Program-made: the position numbers and the translations under genes
The notes under the pieces: generated by a model
Database searches by the model: none
The model's input: the letters and a program-made list of their open reading frames with translations, nothing else
What the model was told of the DNA's origin: nothing
Source of the DNA: DASSLY01 sp035689185
Lineage (GTDB): Bacteria; Actinomycetota; Actinomycetes; Actinomycetales; Dermatophilaceae
Length of the DNA: 53,404 bases
Assembly (NCBI GenBank): GCA_035689185.1
Contig: DASSLY010000061.1
Coordinates: forward strand, 1-53,404
Reading direction: 5' to 3'
In this document: piece by piece, positions 42,789-50,491 of the stretch
Numbering within the stretch: position 1 is the first letter of the stretch
Layout: each line of letters opens with the position of its first letter

Positions 42789-43660
42789 CGCTCGATCGGC
42801 ACCCGAACCGAGTTGCCCCACTCGGTCCACGACCCGTCGTAGTTGCGCACCGAGTCGAAGCCGAGCAGGTAGGTCAGCACGAACCAGGTGTGCGACGAGC
42901 GCTCGCCGATACGGCAGTAGGCGATGGTCTCCGCTGTGGGATCCAGACCCTGCTCCCGAAGGTAGATCGCCTCCAGGTCGGCCCGGGACTTGAACGAGCC
43001 GTCCTCGCTGGCCGCACGCGCCCACGGCACCGACTTCGCCCCGGGGATGTGCCCGCCGCGGACGGCGCCCTCCTGGGGGTAGTCCGGCATGTGCAGCAGC
43101 TCGCCGGAGTACTCGCCGGGGGAGCGGACGTCGACCAGCGGCTTGCCCAGGTGCGCCAGCACGTCGGCTTGGAACGCCCGGATCGGCGCGTCGTCCCGCT
43201 CGACCACGGGGTACTCCACCGGGGCCGGCGTGACCACCTCCCGCGTCAGCTCGCGGCCTTCGGCGAGCCATTTCGCCCGGCCGCCGTCGAGCAGCCGCAC
43301 GTCCGGGTGCCCGAACAAGGCGAACACCCACAGGGCGTATGCCGCCCACCAGTTGCTCTTGTCCCCGTAGATGACCACGGTCGTGTCCCGGCCGATCCCC
43401 CGCTCGCCGAGCACCCGGGCGAACCGCGGGCCGTCCACGTAGTCGCGGGTGAGCGGGTCGTTCAGGTCGTTCTGCCAGTCCACCTTCAACGCGCCCGGAA
43501 TGTGCCCGGTGTCGTACAGCAGGACGTCCTCGTCCGACTCCAGCACCACCATGCCGGGGGTCCCCGCCGCCAGCGCGTCGGCCAGCCACTGGGTCGACAC
43601 CAGCCGCTCGGGGTGAGCGTATGCGGCGAAGTCGGGGGAGTCATCGACGGGAACCGGCAT
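42785..43660 (-). CDS. sseA: Thiosulfate/3-mercaptopyruvate sulfurtransferase (two rhodanese domains)
   Basis: The 291-residue protein has two rhodanese domains. The N-terminal one is inactive (LESDEDVLLYDTGHIPGALKVDWQNDL; no Cys loop). The C-terminal one has the active loop CRIGERSSHTWF with the nucleophilic Cys. It transfers sulfur from thiosulfate or mercaptopyruvate. The ATG at 43660 is chosen (MPVPVDDSPDFAAYAHPERLVS; GAAAGG upstream) over a longer frame to 43756. An inverted repeat lies about 80-100 nt upstream. It is coupled to sufE. Confidence 0.95.
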   Translation of the reverse strand: MPVPVDDSPDFAAYAHPERLVSTQWLADALAAGTPGMVVLESDEDVLLYDTGHIPGALKVDWQNDLNDPLTRDYVDGPRFARVLGERGIGRDTTVVIYGDKSNWWAAYALWVFALFGHPDVRLLDGGRAKWLAEGRELTREVVTPAPVEYPVVERDDAPIRAFQADVLAHLGKPLVDVRSPGEYSGELLHMPDYPQEGAVRGGHIPGAKSVPWARAASEDGSFKSRADLEAIYLREQGLDPTAETIAYCRIGERSSHTWFVLTYLLGFDSVRNYDGSWTEWGNSVRVPIER

Positions 43661-43741
43661 CGTCTGGGCACCTTTCGAGGCGGGGGCTGCGTCCGAGCGC
43701 CGATGCTGCCATGCACCCAGGGAAGCGGTACCTGAAGTCCG

Positions 43742-43760
43742 CATTATGGAAGGCATAATG
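43742..43760. promoter_or_regulatory. Candidate operator upstream of sseA-sufE
   Basis: CATTATG-N5-CATAATG is a perfect 7-bp inverted repeat, AT-rich in a GC-rich background, 82 nt upstream of the sseA start and just past the stop of the co-directional ligB. It probably binds the regulator of sseA-sufE, but I cannot name a family. Confidence 0.5.
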
Positions 43761-43765
43761 TGACG

Positions 43766-45355
43766 TTATGGATCGTGAGGGCTGAGCCGAAGCACGTCCT
43801 GGATCACGTCGGCCTCCTGCGCCCGCTTGTCCGGCCGGTGCCGGACCACCCGGGCGAACCGCAGAGCCACGCCGGCAGGGTACCGAGGGGATGTCTGCAC
43901 GCCGTCCAGCGCGATCTCGACGACGACCTCGGGGCGCAACCGCACGACATACCCGTCGGTGGGGCCCTCGGCGTACCGCGGCAGCGTTTCGGTCTGCCAC
44001 CGCAGCATCGCGTCGGTGAGTCCCTTGAACGTCTTGCCGAGCATGACGAAACCGCCGGGCGGTCCGTAGCGGCCGGCTGGGTCCCGCGCGCCCAGATGCA
44101 GGTTGGACAGCCACCCGCTGCGCCGGCCGCTGCCGCGCTCGACCGCCAGGATCACCAGGTCGAAGGTGTGCACCGGCTTGACCTTCACCCAGCCCGCGCC
44201 CCGCCGGCCCATCTGGTATGCCGCCGACAGCGACTTCACCACGACGCCCTCGTGGCCGCGCGTCACGGCGTCGTCGGCGAAGGCGTTCGCGGCCGACACT
44301 GCGGCCGCGTCACCCGGGTCGGTCACGGTCACCCTTGGCGTGAGTGAGGAGGGTGGGACGACGCGCTCCAGCGCGGCCCGGCGCACCTGGCCCGGCTCGT
44401 CCAGCAGGTCCTGCCCGTCCAGGTGGAGCACGTCGAACAGGAACGTCGTCAGCGGTGTGCGTGCCCGCAACAGCCTCGGGTCGCCTCGGCTGGCGGTGCG
44501 CGACCCGGTCTGCTGGAACGGCCGTGGCCGGCCGTCCGGGTGCAAGGCGATCAGCTCCCCGTCGAAGATCGCGTGCGCGACCGGCAACCCGGCGAGCAGC
44601 TCGCCTACCTCCGGCACCCGGTCGGTGATCTCCTCCAACGACCGGGTGTACACGCCGACCCGGTCGCCGTCCTTGTGCACCTGGGCGCGGATGCCGTCCA
44701 GCTTCCACTCCACCGCCGCCGGCCCGGTCCGCTGCACCGCCTCGGCGACCGTCCTGGCCGACCCGGCCAGCATGGGGGACACCGGGACGCCCACCGTCAG
44801 CCCGAACTGGGACAGCGCCGCCGGCCCCTCGATGAGCGCGCGCACGGCCACCGCGGGCAGCGACCCGCTCACGGTGACCGCGCGGCGGACCTGCTCCAGC
44901 GGCGCCCCCGACGCGGCCGCCACCGCCGCCAGGACCGCCGACTCCAGCGCGCCCTGGCGCAGACCGCCACGGAGCAGCCCGACGAGCAGCCGTTGCTCGG
45001 CCTCGGTCAGCCGGGCCATCACGGCGTCGAACAGCACGGCCCGCGTCGTCGCCGATCCGGTCCCGGACAGGCCGGCCGCCTGGTCGAGCACCGAGTCCAC
45101 CTCGGACACGGTCACGGAGGCCACCCGCGCCGGCCGTGGCAGGCTTCCCCACGAGGACAGCTCGATGCCGGTCCGGCGCTGACGCAGCGTGCCGGACAGG
45201 TAGCGGACGACCAGGCCCAGCTGGCCCACGTCGCCGCTGGCGGCGGCCTCGGCAGCCGCCCGGGTCAGCAGCTGCGCCAGCAGCCGCGTCTTGGCGTTGC
45301 GCGACGGGGTGGCCGCCAGGGCGGCGGAGGTGTCGGCAACCTCGGCGAACAGCAC
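43766..45355 (-). CDS. ligB: ATP-dependent DNA ligase (LigB-like)
   Basis: It seals DNA nicks with ATP. The 529-residue protein has an N-terminal DNA-binding domain (about 1-190), then the nucleotidyltransferase domain with adenylated Lys218 in EWKLDGIRAQVHK (motif I). Motif III is IFDGELIAL, HEGVVVKSL is motif IV, and GWVKVKP is motif V; a C-terminal OB domain (about 425-529) completes it. The architecture matches mycobacterial LigB rather than LigD or LigC. The GTG start at 45355 gives the family N-terminus LFAEVADTSAALAATPSRN. It diverges from the EcsC gene. No Ku gene is nearby. Confidence 0.94.
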   Translation of the reverse strand: MLFAEVADTSAALAATPSRNAKTRLLAQLLTRAAAEAAASGDVGQLGLVVRYLSGTLRQRRTGIELSSWGSLPRPARVASVTVSEVDSVLDQAAGLSGTGSATTRAVLFDAVMARLTEAEQRLLVGLLRGGLRQGALESAVLAAVAAASGAPLEQVRRAVTVSGSLPAVAVRALIEGPAALSQFGLTVGVPVSPMLAGSARTVAEAVQRTGPAAVEWKLDGIRAQVHKDGDRVGVYTRSLEEITDRVPEVGELLAGLPVAHAIFDGELIALHPDGRPRPFQQTGSRTASRGDPRLLRARTPLTTFLFDVLHLDGQDLLDEPGQVRRAALERVVPPSSLTPRVTVTDPGDAAAVSAANAFADDAVTRGHEGVVVKSLSAAYQMGRRGAGWVKVKPVHTFDLVILAVERGSGRRSGWLSNLHLGARDPAGRYGPPGGFVMLGKTFKGLTDAMLRWQTETLPRYAEGPTDGYVVRLRPEVVVEIALDGVQTSPRYPAGVALRFARVVRHRPDKRAQEADVIQDVLRLSPHDP

Positions 45356-45419
45356 GGGCCCATGCTGGCAGCGGGCACCGACACCCATGCCCTCGCCCAC
45401 GGGCTGGCAGGATGACGGC

Positions 45420-46097
45420 ATGACCAAGGGCAACGTCGCGGACCGCGAGCTGCAGACCCGGGCCGAGGACTCGGCAGGAAGCCGGGCAACCCAGCTGGTC
45501 GAGCGGCTGCTCGACGTCGGGATCGATGGGCGGGGCCCGTTCGCCCCGGCGCGGAACGTGGCCGACGCGGCCGTCGCCGGCCATGGCGGCGGCGAGGACG
45601 CCGTCGACGCCGTGGTGCGCTCGCACTACCGGCTGGCCGCGGCGGGCGGGTTCGTCACCGGGCTCGGCGGGTTCGTCACCATGCCGGTCGCGCTGCCGGC
45701 CAACGTGCTGGAGTTCTACCTCGTGGCGACGCGGATGGTGGCCGCCATCGCCTCGGTGCGCGGGTACGACATCAGTCGGCCTGAGGTGCGTTCGGCGGTG
45801 CTCCTGACCCTGGTCGGCGCCGACGCCGACGACCTGCTCAAGAAGGCGGGGTACGCCAGCACCGGCCGGCTGGCCAACCTCGCGGCGCAGCGGCTGCCCG
45901 GACCGGTGCTGCTCGCGGTCAACAAGGGCGTGGGGTTCCGGCTGGTGACGCAACTGGGCCGCAAGGGGCTGTCCCTGTTCGGCCGGGCCGTGCCGCTGGC
46001 CGGGGGGGTCGTGGGCGCGGGGGTGGACCTGTGGCTGCTGAAACGCATCGCCGAGCAGGCACGGCAGGAGTTCCCGCGCAGGGCGGCGCAGGCCTGA
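45420..46097 (+). CDS. EcsC-family protein
   Basis: The 225-residue protein resembles EcsC: DAVVRSHYRLAAAGGFVTGLGGFVTMPVALPANVLEFY, then a Gly/Ala-rich membrane-associated region ending VPLAGGVVGAGVDLWLLKRIAEQAR. EcsC proteins are membrane-peripheral and poorly understood; in Bacillus the name comes from an ABC transporter operon. The ATG at 45420 starts within a GGATG context with weak ribosome site. It is followed by the YkvA-like gene in the same direction. Confidence 0.88.
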   Translation: MTKGNVADRELQTRAEDSAGSRATQLVERLLDVGIDGRGPFAPARNVADAAVAGHGGGEDAVDAVVRSHYRLAAAGGFVTGLGGFVTMPVALPANVLEFYLVATRMVAAIASVRGYDISRPEVRSAVLLTLVGADADDLLKKAGYASTGRLANLAAQRLPGPVLLAVNKGVGFRLVTQLGRKGLSLFGRAVPLAGGVVGAGVDLWLLKRIAEQARQEFPRRAAQA

Positions 46098-46182
46098 CGG
46101 AACCCGCCGAGCCGTCCCGGCGTCTCATCGGCGTCGAGCGGGTCCTTTCGTCGTGCCCGCGCAAGTCGAGAGGGGCCAGCCG

Positions 46183-46551
46183 GTGGCTGCAGCAGCGCAG
46201 TTTCGGTGGGGGATGTTCAGGTCGGTCGCGACCGCGGTACGGGCGGCCACGCGCCCCGGCAGCGCCGGGCTGCGCGAGCGGCTGGCCTGCCTGCCCCGCT
46301 TGGTCCGAGCGGTCCGGTCCGGCGCCTACCCCGGCACCACCCTCGGCCGGCTCGCGCTGCTGGTCGCCGCAGCCCTGTATGTCGTGTCACCGGCGGACCT
46401 GCTCCCGGAGGCGCTGCTACCCCTGCTCGGACTGGCCGATGACGCGCTCGTGGTCACCTGGGTCGCTACGACGCTGGTGAACGAGACCGAGGCGTTCCTT
46501 CGGTGGGAACGGGCGCGGAGCCGCACGGTGGAGGGAACTCTCGTCGGCTGA
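46183..46551 (+). CDS. YkvA-family (DUF1232) membrane protein
   Basis: The 122-residue protein has the DUF1232 core: TTLGRLALLVAAALYVVSPADLLPE, then LLPLLGLADDALVVTWVATTLVNE, the signature YVVSPADLLPE being diagnostic. It has two hydrophobic helices. The start is uncertain: GTG at 46183 has AGAGGGG correctly spaced; GTG 46153 and ATG 46213 are alternatives. The function of this family is unknown. It lies 85 nt after the EcsC-like gene. Confidence 0.85.
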   Translation: MAAAAQFRWGMFRSVATAVRAATRPGSAGLRERLACLPRLVRAVRSGAYPGTTLGRLALLVAAALYVVSPADLLPEALLPLLGLADDALVVTWVATTLVNETEAFLRWERARSRTVEGTLVG

Positions 46552-46590
46552 GGCGGGTGTTCGCGGACAGGCGCTGGTATCCGCCCGCCG

Positions 46591-46647
46591 GGCGCCGCCT
46601 CGCCGGGGCGGGCGCCTCCCGGCTCGTCCCGGCGCCGCCTCGCCGGG
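46591..46647 (+). repeat. Direct repeats in the gap before the DUF4192 gene
   Basis: GGCGCCGCCTCGCCGGG occurs at 46591-46607 and 46631-46647 (40 nt apart), with a partial third copy near 46665. The 258-nt gap 46552-46809 otherwise holds a DnaA-box-like 9-mer (46750-46758) and no gene I can support. Confidence 0.6.
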
Positions 46648-46809
46648 CGTGCGCCTTCCTGTTCGCCCCGGCGCCGCATGGTCCGCCGGGCGGCTTGCTT
46701 CCTTACTGTGCGGTCGGCGTCCTCCTCAACCCCTCACCGGCTCTACGAGTTGTCCACAGCCGCGGCTCGCGGCCTGGCGCTGTTGCCTCGGGCTCAGCAG
46801 GGTCGTCGC

Positions 46810-48093
46810 ATGACCTCCACATTCCGGCTCAACAGCCATTCCGAGACACTGGCCCTGCTGCCCTTCCAGATCGGCTTCCACCCCCGTCGAAGCGTGGTGG
46901 CGGTGAGCATGCACGATCGGCGCTTCGGGCTGGTGCAGCGGCTGGACCTGCCGCCAGCCGAGCACGTCGATCAGGCCGCCGCCGCACTGCTGCCGGGCTT
47001 GCGTCGCGAGCCGCCGACGTCGGTGCTGCTCATCGGCTATGAGGACGACGACGGGCAGAGCCTGGTCATGCTGGACGCACTCGAACGGGCCTGCGCGGAC
47101 GCCGGGTTCGGCTTGTGCGACAAGCTGGTGGTGCGGGCAGGCCGGTGGCGGTCGCTTCACTGCCAGGACCCGGCCTGTTGCCCCCCCGACGGTCTGCCCG
47201 TGGCGGACAGCAGCACCGTGCCGGCCGTCGCGGACTACGTGGGGCGCGGTGTCTGCCCCCTCGCCGACCGGGACGCCCTCGCGAGCAGGCTGCGGCCCAC
47301 GCGGCCGCTGCTGGTCGCCGCGGTCGACGCCGCGGTGGACGCCGAGCTGGACGCCCGGATCCTGGCCGCGGACGCGTTGGCCCGGGGCAGGCAGGCGCCC
47401 ATGGTGCGACGGTGGCGCGAGGAGCTGACGGTCTGGCGGGAGGTGTTGGCCCCTCGTTCGGGGTCGGCGCGTGACACCGTGTGGCAGCCCAGTGCCCAAG
47501 ATCTGGCTCGGCTGGCGGTGTCGATGCTCGACCGCGATCTGCGGGACGCGGTGCTGGCCTGGATGTGCCCCGGCTGGCTGGGGCTGGACGGGTTCGACCC
47601 GGCCATGGCAGAGGTGGTGCGGGAGCTCATCCCCCGGTTGGACCCCAGGCCGGCACCAAGGTCCGGCCGGGAGCCTGCCGCCCCGTGGGTCCAGGATGCC
47701 GACCACGCGGACGACCTGGGGGAGGTGGAGTCCCGGCTGGTGACCGTGTGCGCCGGGCTGCCCGAGCGGTGGGCGGCCGGCCCGCTCGCGGTGCTGGCCT
47801 GGCTTTCGTGGTGGCGTGGAGACGGAGCCGTGGCCAGGGTCGCCCTGGAGCGCATCGACGTGACCCACCCCGGGTACCGTCTCGCGGAGCTCATGCACAC
47901 GATGCTCGACAACGCGCTGCGGCCGGGCGACCTGGGTCGAGCCGGCCTCGGCCCGTCCGCCGCCGCTGGATCGCCAGGTGGCCGGCAGCGAGCACGCAAG
48001 CGGGCCCGGCGGTCCACCGGCCGGGGCTCCGGGCACCGGCGAGCCGGCCACACCGACGGCGGTCCAACCCTGCTTCGAGCCGACCCTCTATAA
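46810..48093 (+). CDS. DUF4192-domain protein
   Basis: The 427-residue protein matches the actinobacterial DUF4192 family: RLNSHSETLALLPFQIGFHPRRSVVAVSMHDRR, then TSVLLIGYEDDDGQSLVMLDALERA, then the Cys/His-like DPACCPPDGLP that typifies the family. No function is known. The C-terminal 60 residues are basic and low-complexity. The ATG start lies 52 nt after a perfect DnaA-box-like TTGTCCACA (46750-46758). The TAA stop (48091-48093) is part of the TATAAT promoter of the metX riboswitch, so the 3' end is constrained by that promoter. Confidence 0.88.
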   Translation: MTSTFRLNSHSETLALLPFQIGFHPRRSVVAVSMHDRRFGLVQRLDLPPAEHVDQAAAALLPGLRREPPTSVLLIGYEDDDGQSLVMLDALERACADAGFGLCDKLVVRAGRWRSLHCQDPACCPPDGLPVADSSTVPAVADYVGRGVCPLADRDALASRLRPTRPLLVAAVDAAVDAELDARILAADALARGRQAPMVRRWREELTVWREVLAPRSGSARDTVWQPSAQDLARLAVSMLDRDLRDAVLAWMCPGWLGLDGFDPAMAEVVRELIPRLDPRPAPRSGREPAAPWVQDADHADDLGEVESRLVTVCAGLPERWAAGPLAVLAWLSWWRGDGAVARVALERIDVTHPGYRLAELMHTMLDNALRPGDLGRAGLGPSAAAGSPGGRQRARKRARRSTGRGSGHRRAGHTDGGPTLLRADPL

Positions 48094-48094
48094 T
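48089..48094 (+). promoter_or_regulatory. -10 element (TATAAT) of metX
   Basis: A perfect TATAAT hexamer 7 nt before the start of the riboswitch. It overlaps the stop codon of the preceding gene. I see no clear -35 hexamer. Confidence 0.7.
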
Positions 48095-48100
48095 CGCGGC

Positions 48101-48211
48101 AGGTCATGAGCCCCAGCGCGAAACCCCGGTTTGCTGGGCGGCAACCCTCCTCCGCGGTGGGGTGCCCCGGGTGATGACCCGGCCGTCCCGAGGTGGGCCG
48201 GCAAGCGCGGA
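48101..48211 (+). ncRNA. SAM-IV riboswitch
   Basis: The leader of metX has the SAM-IV pattern. P1 arms are GGTCATGAG (48102-48110) and GATGACC (48173-48179). Between them lie a hairpin beginning CCCCAGCG, a GGCGGCAACC core joint, and the CCGCGGTGGGGTGCCCCGGG stretch. The 3' part (CCGAGGTGGGCCGGCAAGCGCGG) fits the pseudoknot region. SAM-IV riboswitches bind S-adenosylmethionine and repress methionine genes in Actinomycetales. Assignment is by recognition of sequence and pairing, not by covariance search; exact 3' boundary uncertain. Confidence 0.88.
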
Positions 48212-48249
48212 CCCGGACCGGGTCCTTCCCGCAGGAGCCACTGGTACCC

Positions 48250-49689
48250 GTGACCCACCCCGAACCGAACCCCGTGCCGTCACACCGGACGACGGCCCAG
48301 ACGACGGCTCAGACGACGGCCCAGACGACGGCTCAGACGACGGCCCGGACGACGGCCCGCACCTCGGCTTCGACGGCAGCCCGGCCGCCGGCTCAGCCGG
48401 CAGCCCACCTCACGGCGCCCCCGGCAGCCCACCTCACGGCGCCCCCGGCGGCCCACACCACGGCGCCCCCGGCGGCGCGGCCCACGGACCCGCAGCCAGC
48501 CGCGCCGACATTCCCGATGACCGACAGGACCGCCTCGGCCGCGGCCGGCCGTCGCGGGTCCGGCTCGGCGGCTCCGGCCACGACGGGCGCCTGGCAGCCC
48601 GGCATGCCGCTGGGTCGTCGGCAGTTGGTCGACATCGGCGACCTGGTGCTGGAGGTGGGAGGACGGTTGCCGTCGGTACAGCTGGCCTACGAGACCTGGG
48701 GCCGGCTCAACCCGGCGCGCGACAATGCAGTCCTCGTCGAGCACGCGCTCACCGGCGACAGCCACGTGGCAGGCCCGGCGGGTGGGGGGCACCCGACCCC
48801 GGGCTGGTGGGACGGGCTGATCGGACCGGGTAGGCCATTGGATACCGACCGCTGGTTCGTCGTGGCGAGCAACGTGCTGGGCGGCTGCCAGGGCAGCACC
48901 GGCCCTTCCTCGCCTGCGCCGGACGGGCGGGCATGGGGGAGCCGCTTCCCGTTTCTGACCGTGCGTGACCAGGTGGCCGCCGAGGCGGCCTTGTCCGACC
49001 GGCTCGGCATCCAGTCCTGGGCAGCCGTGCTGGGCGGGTCGATGGGGGGCATGCGGGCCCTGGAGTGGGCCGTCGGCCACCCCGACAGGGTCCGGACCAG
49101 CATCGTTCTGGCCAGCGGCGCTGCCGCAACCGCAGAACAGATCGCCTGGTGCCAACCGCAGGTGCTGGCGATCCGCATGGACCCGAACTTCCACGACGGC
49201 GACTACTACGACCAGCCGGCCGGTCCGCTCGCCGGACTCGGCATCGCTCGACGGATCGCGCACGTGACATACCGCAGCGAGATGGAGCTCGCCGCCCGCT
49301 TCGGGCGCGGCGCGCAGGGCAGAGAGCAGCCCCTGGGCGGAGGTGGCCGCTACGCGGTGGAGAGCTACCTCGATCACCACGCGAGCAAGCTGACCCGGCG
49401 TTTCGACGCGAACTCCTATGTGGTGCTGACCGAGGCGATGAGCTCCCATGACGTCGGCCGCGGCCGTGGGGGAGTCCGCGCCGCGCTGGACCGTGTGTCC
49501 GCGCGGTTGGTTGTCGCGGCGGTGGACTCCGACCGGCTCTACCCGCCCCGGCTGTCCGAGGAGATCTGCGCCGCCCCGGCGGCGGTCGGGCCGACCCGGA
49601 TGGTCCACTCCGACTACGGCCACGACGGTTTCCTCATCGAGATCGGTCAGGTGGGGGCAATCGTGCGCGAGGCGCTGTCCGCGGCTTGA
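48250..49689 (+). CDS. metX: Homoserine O-acetyltransferase with a repeat-encoded N-terminal extension
   Basis: MetX acetylates homoserine, the first committed step to homocysteine here. The catalytic alpha/beta-hydrolase part (from about residue 117) has VQLAYETWGRLNPARDNAVLVEHALTGDSH, GWWDGLIGPGRPLDTDRWFVV, the nucleophile Ser in GGSMGGM, the Asp in VDSDRLYP and the His in DYGHDGFL. The GTG at 48250, 12 nt after AGGAG, yields 479 residues. The ATG at 48517 would give 390, the usual length, but has no ribosome site. The extra 90 residues are a Thr/Ala/Pro low-complexity region encoded by 12-nt and 24-nt repeats that keep the frame. A SAM-IV riboswitch controls it. Confidence 0.9.
   Translation: MTHPEPNPVPSHRTTAQTTAQTTAQTTAQTTARTTARTSASTAARPPAQPAAHLTAPPAAHLTAPPAAHTTAPPAARPTDPQPAAPTFPMTDRTASAAAGRRGSGSAAPATTGAWQPGMPLGRRQLVDIGDLVLEVGGRLPSVQLAYETWGRLNPARDNAVLVEHALTGDSHVAGPAGGGHPTPGWWDGLIGPGRPLDTDRWFVVASNVLGGCQGSTGPSSPAPDGRAWGSRFPFLTVRDQVAAEAALSDRLGIQSWAAVLGGSMGGMRALEWAVGHPDRVRTSIVLASGAAATAEQIAWCQPQVLAIRMDPNFHDGDYYDQPAGPLAGLGIARRIAHVTYRSEMELAARFGRGAQGREQPLGGGGRYAVESYLDHHASKLTRRFDANSYVVLTEAMSSHDVGRGRGGVRAALDRVSARLVVAAVDSDRLYPPRLSEEICAAPAAVGPTRMVHSDYGHDGFLIEIGQVGAIVREALSAA
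48289..48468 (+). repeat. Tandem repeats at the 5' end of metX
   Basis: Six 12-nt units of ACGACGGC(C/T)CAG type (48289-48360; the last two end CGG and CGC) encode TTAQ/TTAR. Three 24-nt units of CCGGCAGCCCACCTCACGGC type (48397-48468) follow. Unit lengths are multiples of three. Confidence 0.9.
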
Positions 49690-49742
49690 CGTCTTGCCGC
49701 CGGCGACGCCGAGGCCTGGCCGAGGATCGGGCGCCGTGGTGC

Positions 49743-49784
49743 GTCGTAGGCCTACCCGCGTAGCTCCGCGGCTGGGCCTACGAC
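49743..49784 (+). terminator. Stem-loop after metX
   Basis: GTCGTAGGCC (49743-49752) pairs with GGCCTACGAC (49775-49784); the loop contains further CGCG pairing. It lies 54 nt after the metX stop. The 250-nt gap to the next gene (49690-49939) otherwise shows nothing. Confidence 0.75.
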
Positions 49785-49939
49785 ACAGGGTCACCGAGGC
49801 GGCATCGGCAGTCGCCCCGGTCGGCCAGGCGTGACCTGCCGAGGCAGCTGTGCCGGCGTCGGCCGTCGAACCCCGCCCCGATCGGCTAGCGTCCATCCCA
49901 ATGCGGCTCGCCCGGCCGCAGTGGACAAGGAGGTTCGCG

Positions 49940-50344
49940 GTGGCCGTCGTGGTGGGATATCTGCCGACGAAGGAGGGCCGAGCAGCGCTGCGGCGAGCGG
50001 CCGAGGAGGCCGTTCTGCGTAAGAGCCGCATGGTCGTCGTCAACTCGGTGCGCCCTGGTCGATCACCCGAGGCGAGCGCAGGGGACCAACTGGACGCCGA
50101 GCTGGCTGAGATCCAAGCGCGCCTCGACCAGGCAGGCGTCGCCTACGAAGTCCGTCACGTGCAGCGGAACGGCGAGCCGTCCGAGGACCTGATCTCGGTC
50201 GCCGAGGAGGAGGATGCCGGCTTCATCGTCATCGGCCTCCGGCGCCGCACCCCCGTAGGCAAGCTGATCCTCGGGTCCAACGCCCAACGCATCCTGCTCG
50301 ACGCCCCCTGCCCCGTGCTGGCGGTCAAGGCCGAGCGCGACTGA
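49940..50344 (+). CDS. Universal stress protein (UspA family)
   Basis: The 134-residue single-domain Usp starts AVVVGYLPTKEGRAALRRAAEEA and ends with the ATP-binding loop GLRRRTPVGKLILGSNAQRIL followed by CPVLAVK. The classic G-2x-G-9x-G-S/T pattern is present. The GTG start at 49940 lies 7-8 nt after AAGGAGG; the longer open frame upstream lacks support. Function in stress survival is general; no partner gene is evident. Confidence 0.93.
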   Translation: MAVVVGYLPTKEGRAALRRAAEEAVLRKSRMVVVNSVRPGRSPEASAGDQLDAELAEIQARLDQAGVAYEVRHVQRNGEPSEDLISVAEEEDAGFIVIGLRRRTPVGKLILGSNAQRILLDAPCPVLAVKAERD

Positions 50345-50491
50345 GGTCCCCCGCGGGTGGTGCGGGCTGCAGACCGGCTGTGACGCCCGGCCTGACCGAG
50401 TGACCCGGCGGCCCGGCCCGGGAAGTTGCCCGCTCCGAAAGGCGTTGACCGTGTGGACTTCCACTTGCGCAGGGACGACGAGAGGTTGCGC

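Noticed and set aside
49847..49939. Longer N-terminus for the universal stress protein
   Set aside because: The upstream residues do not fit the family and the AAGGAGG site points to GTG 49940.
48280..50043. Minus-strand open frame of about 590 codons over metX
   Set aside because: It is antisense to metX and the stress-protein gene; composition is that of a shadow frame and the repeats give only Arg/Gly-rich sequence.
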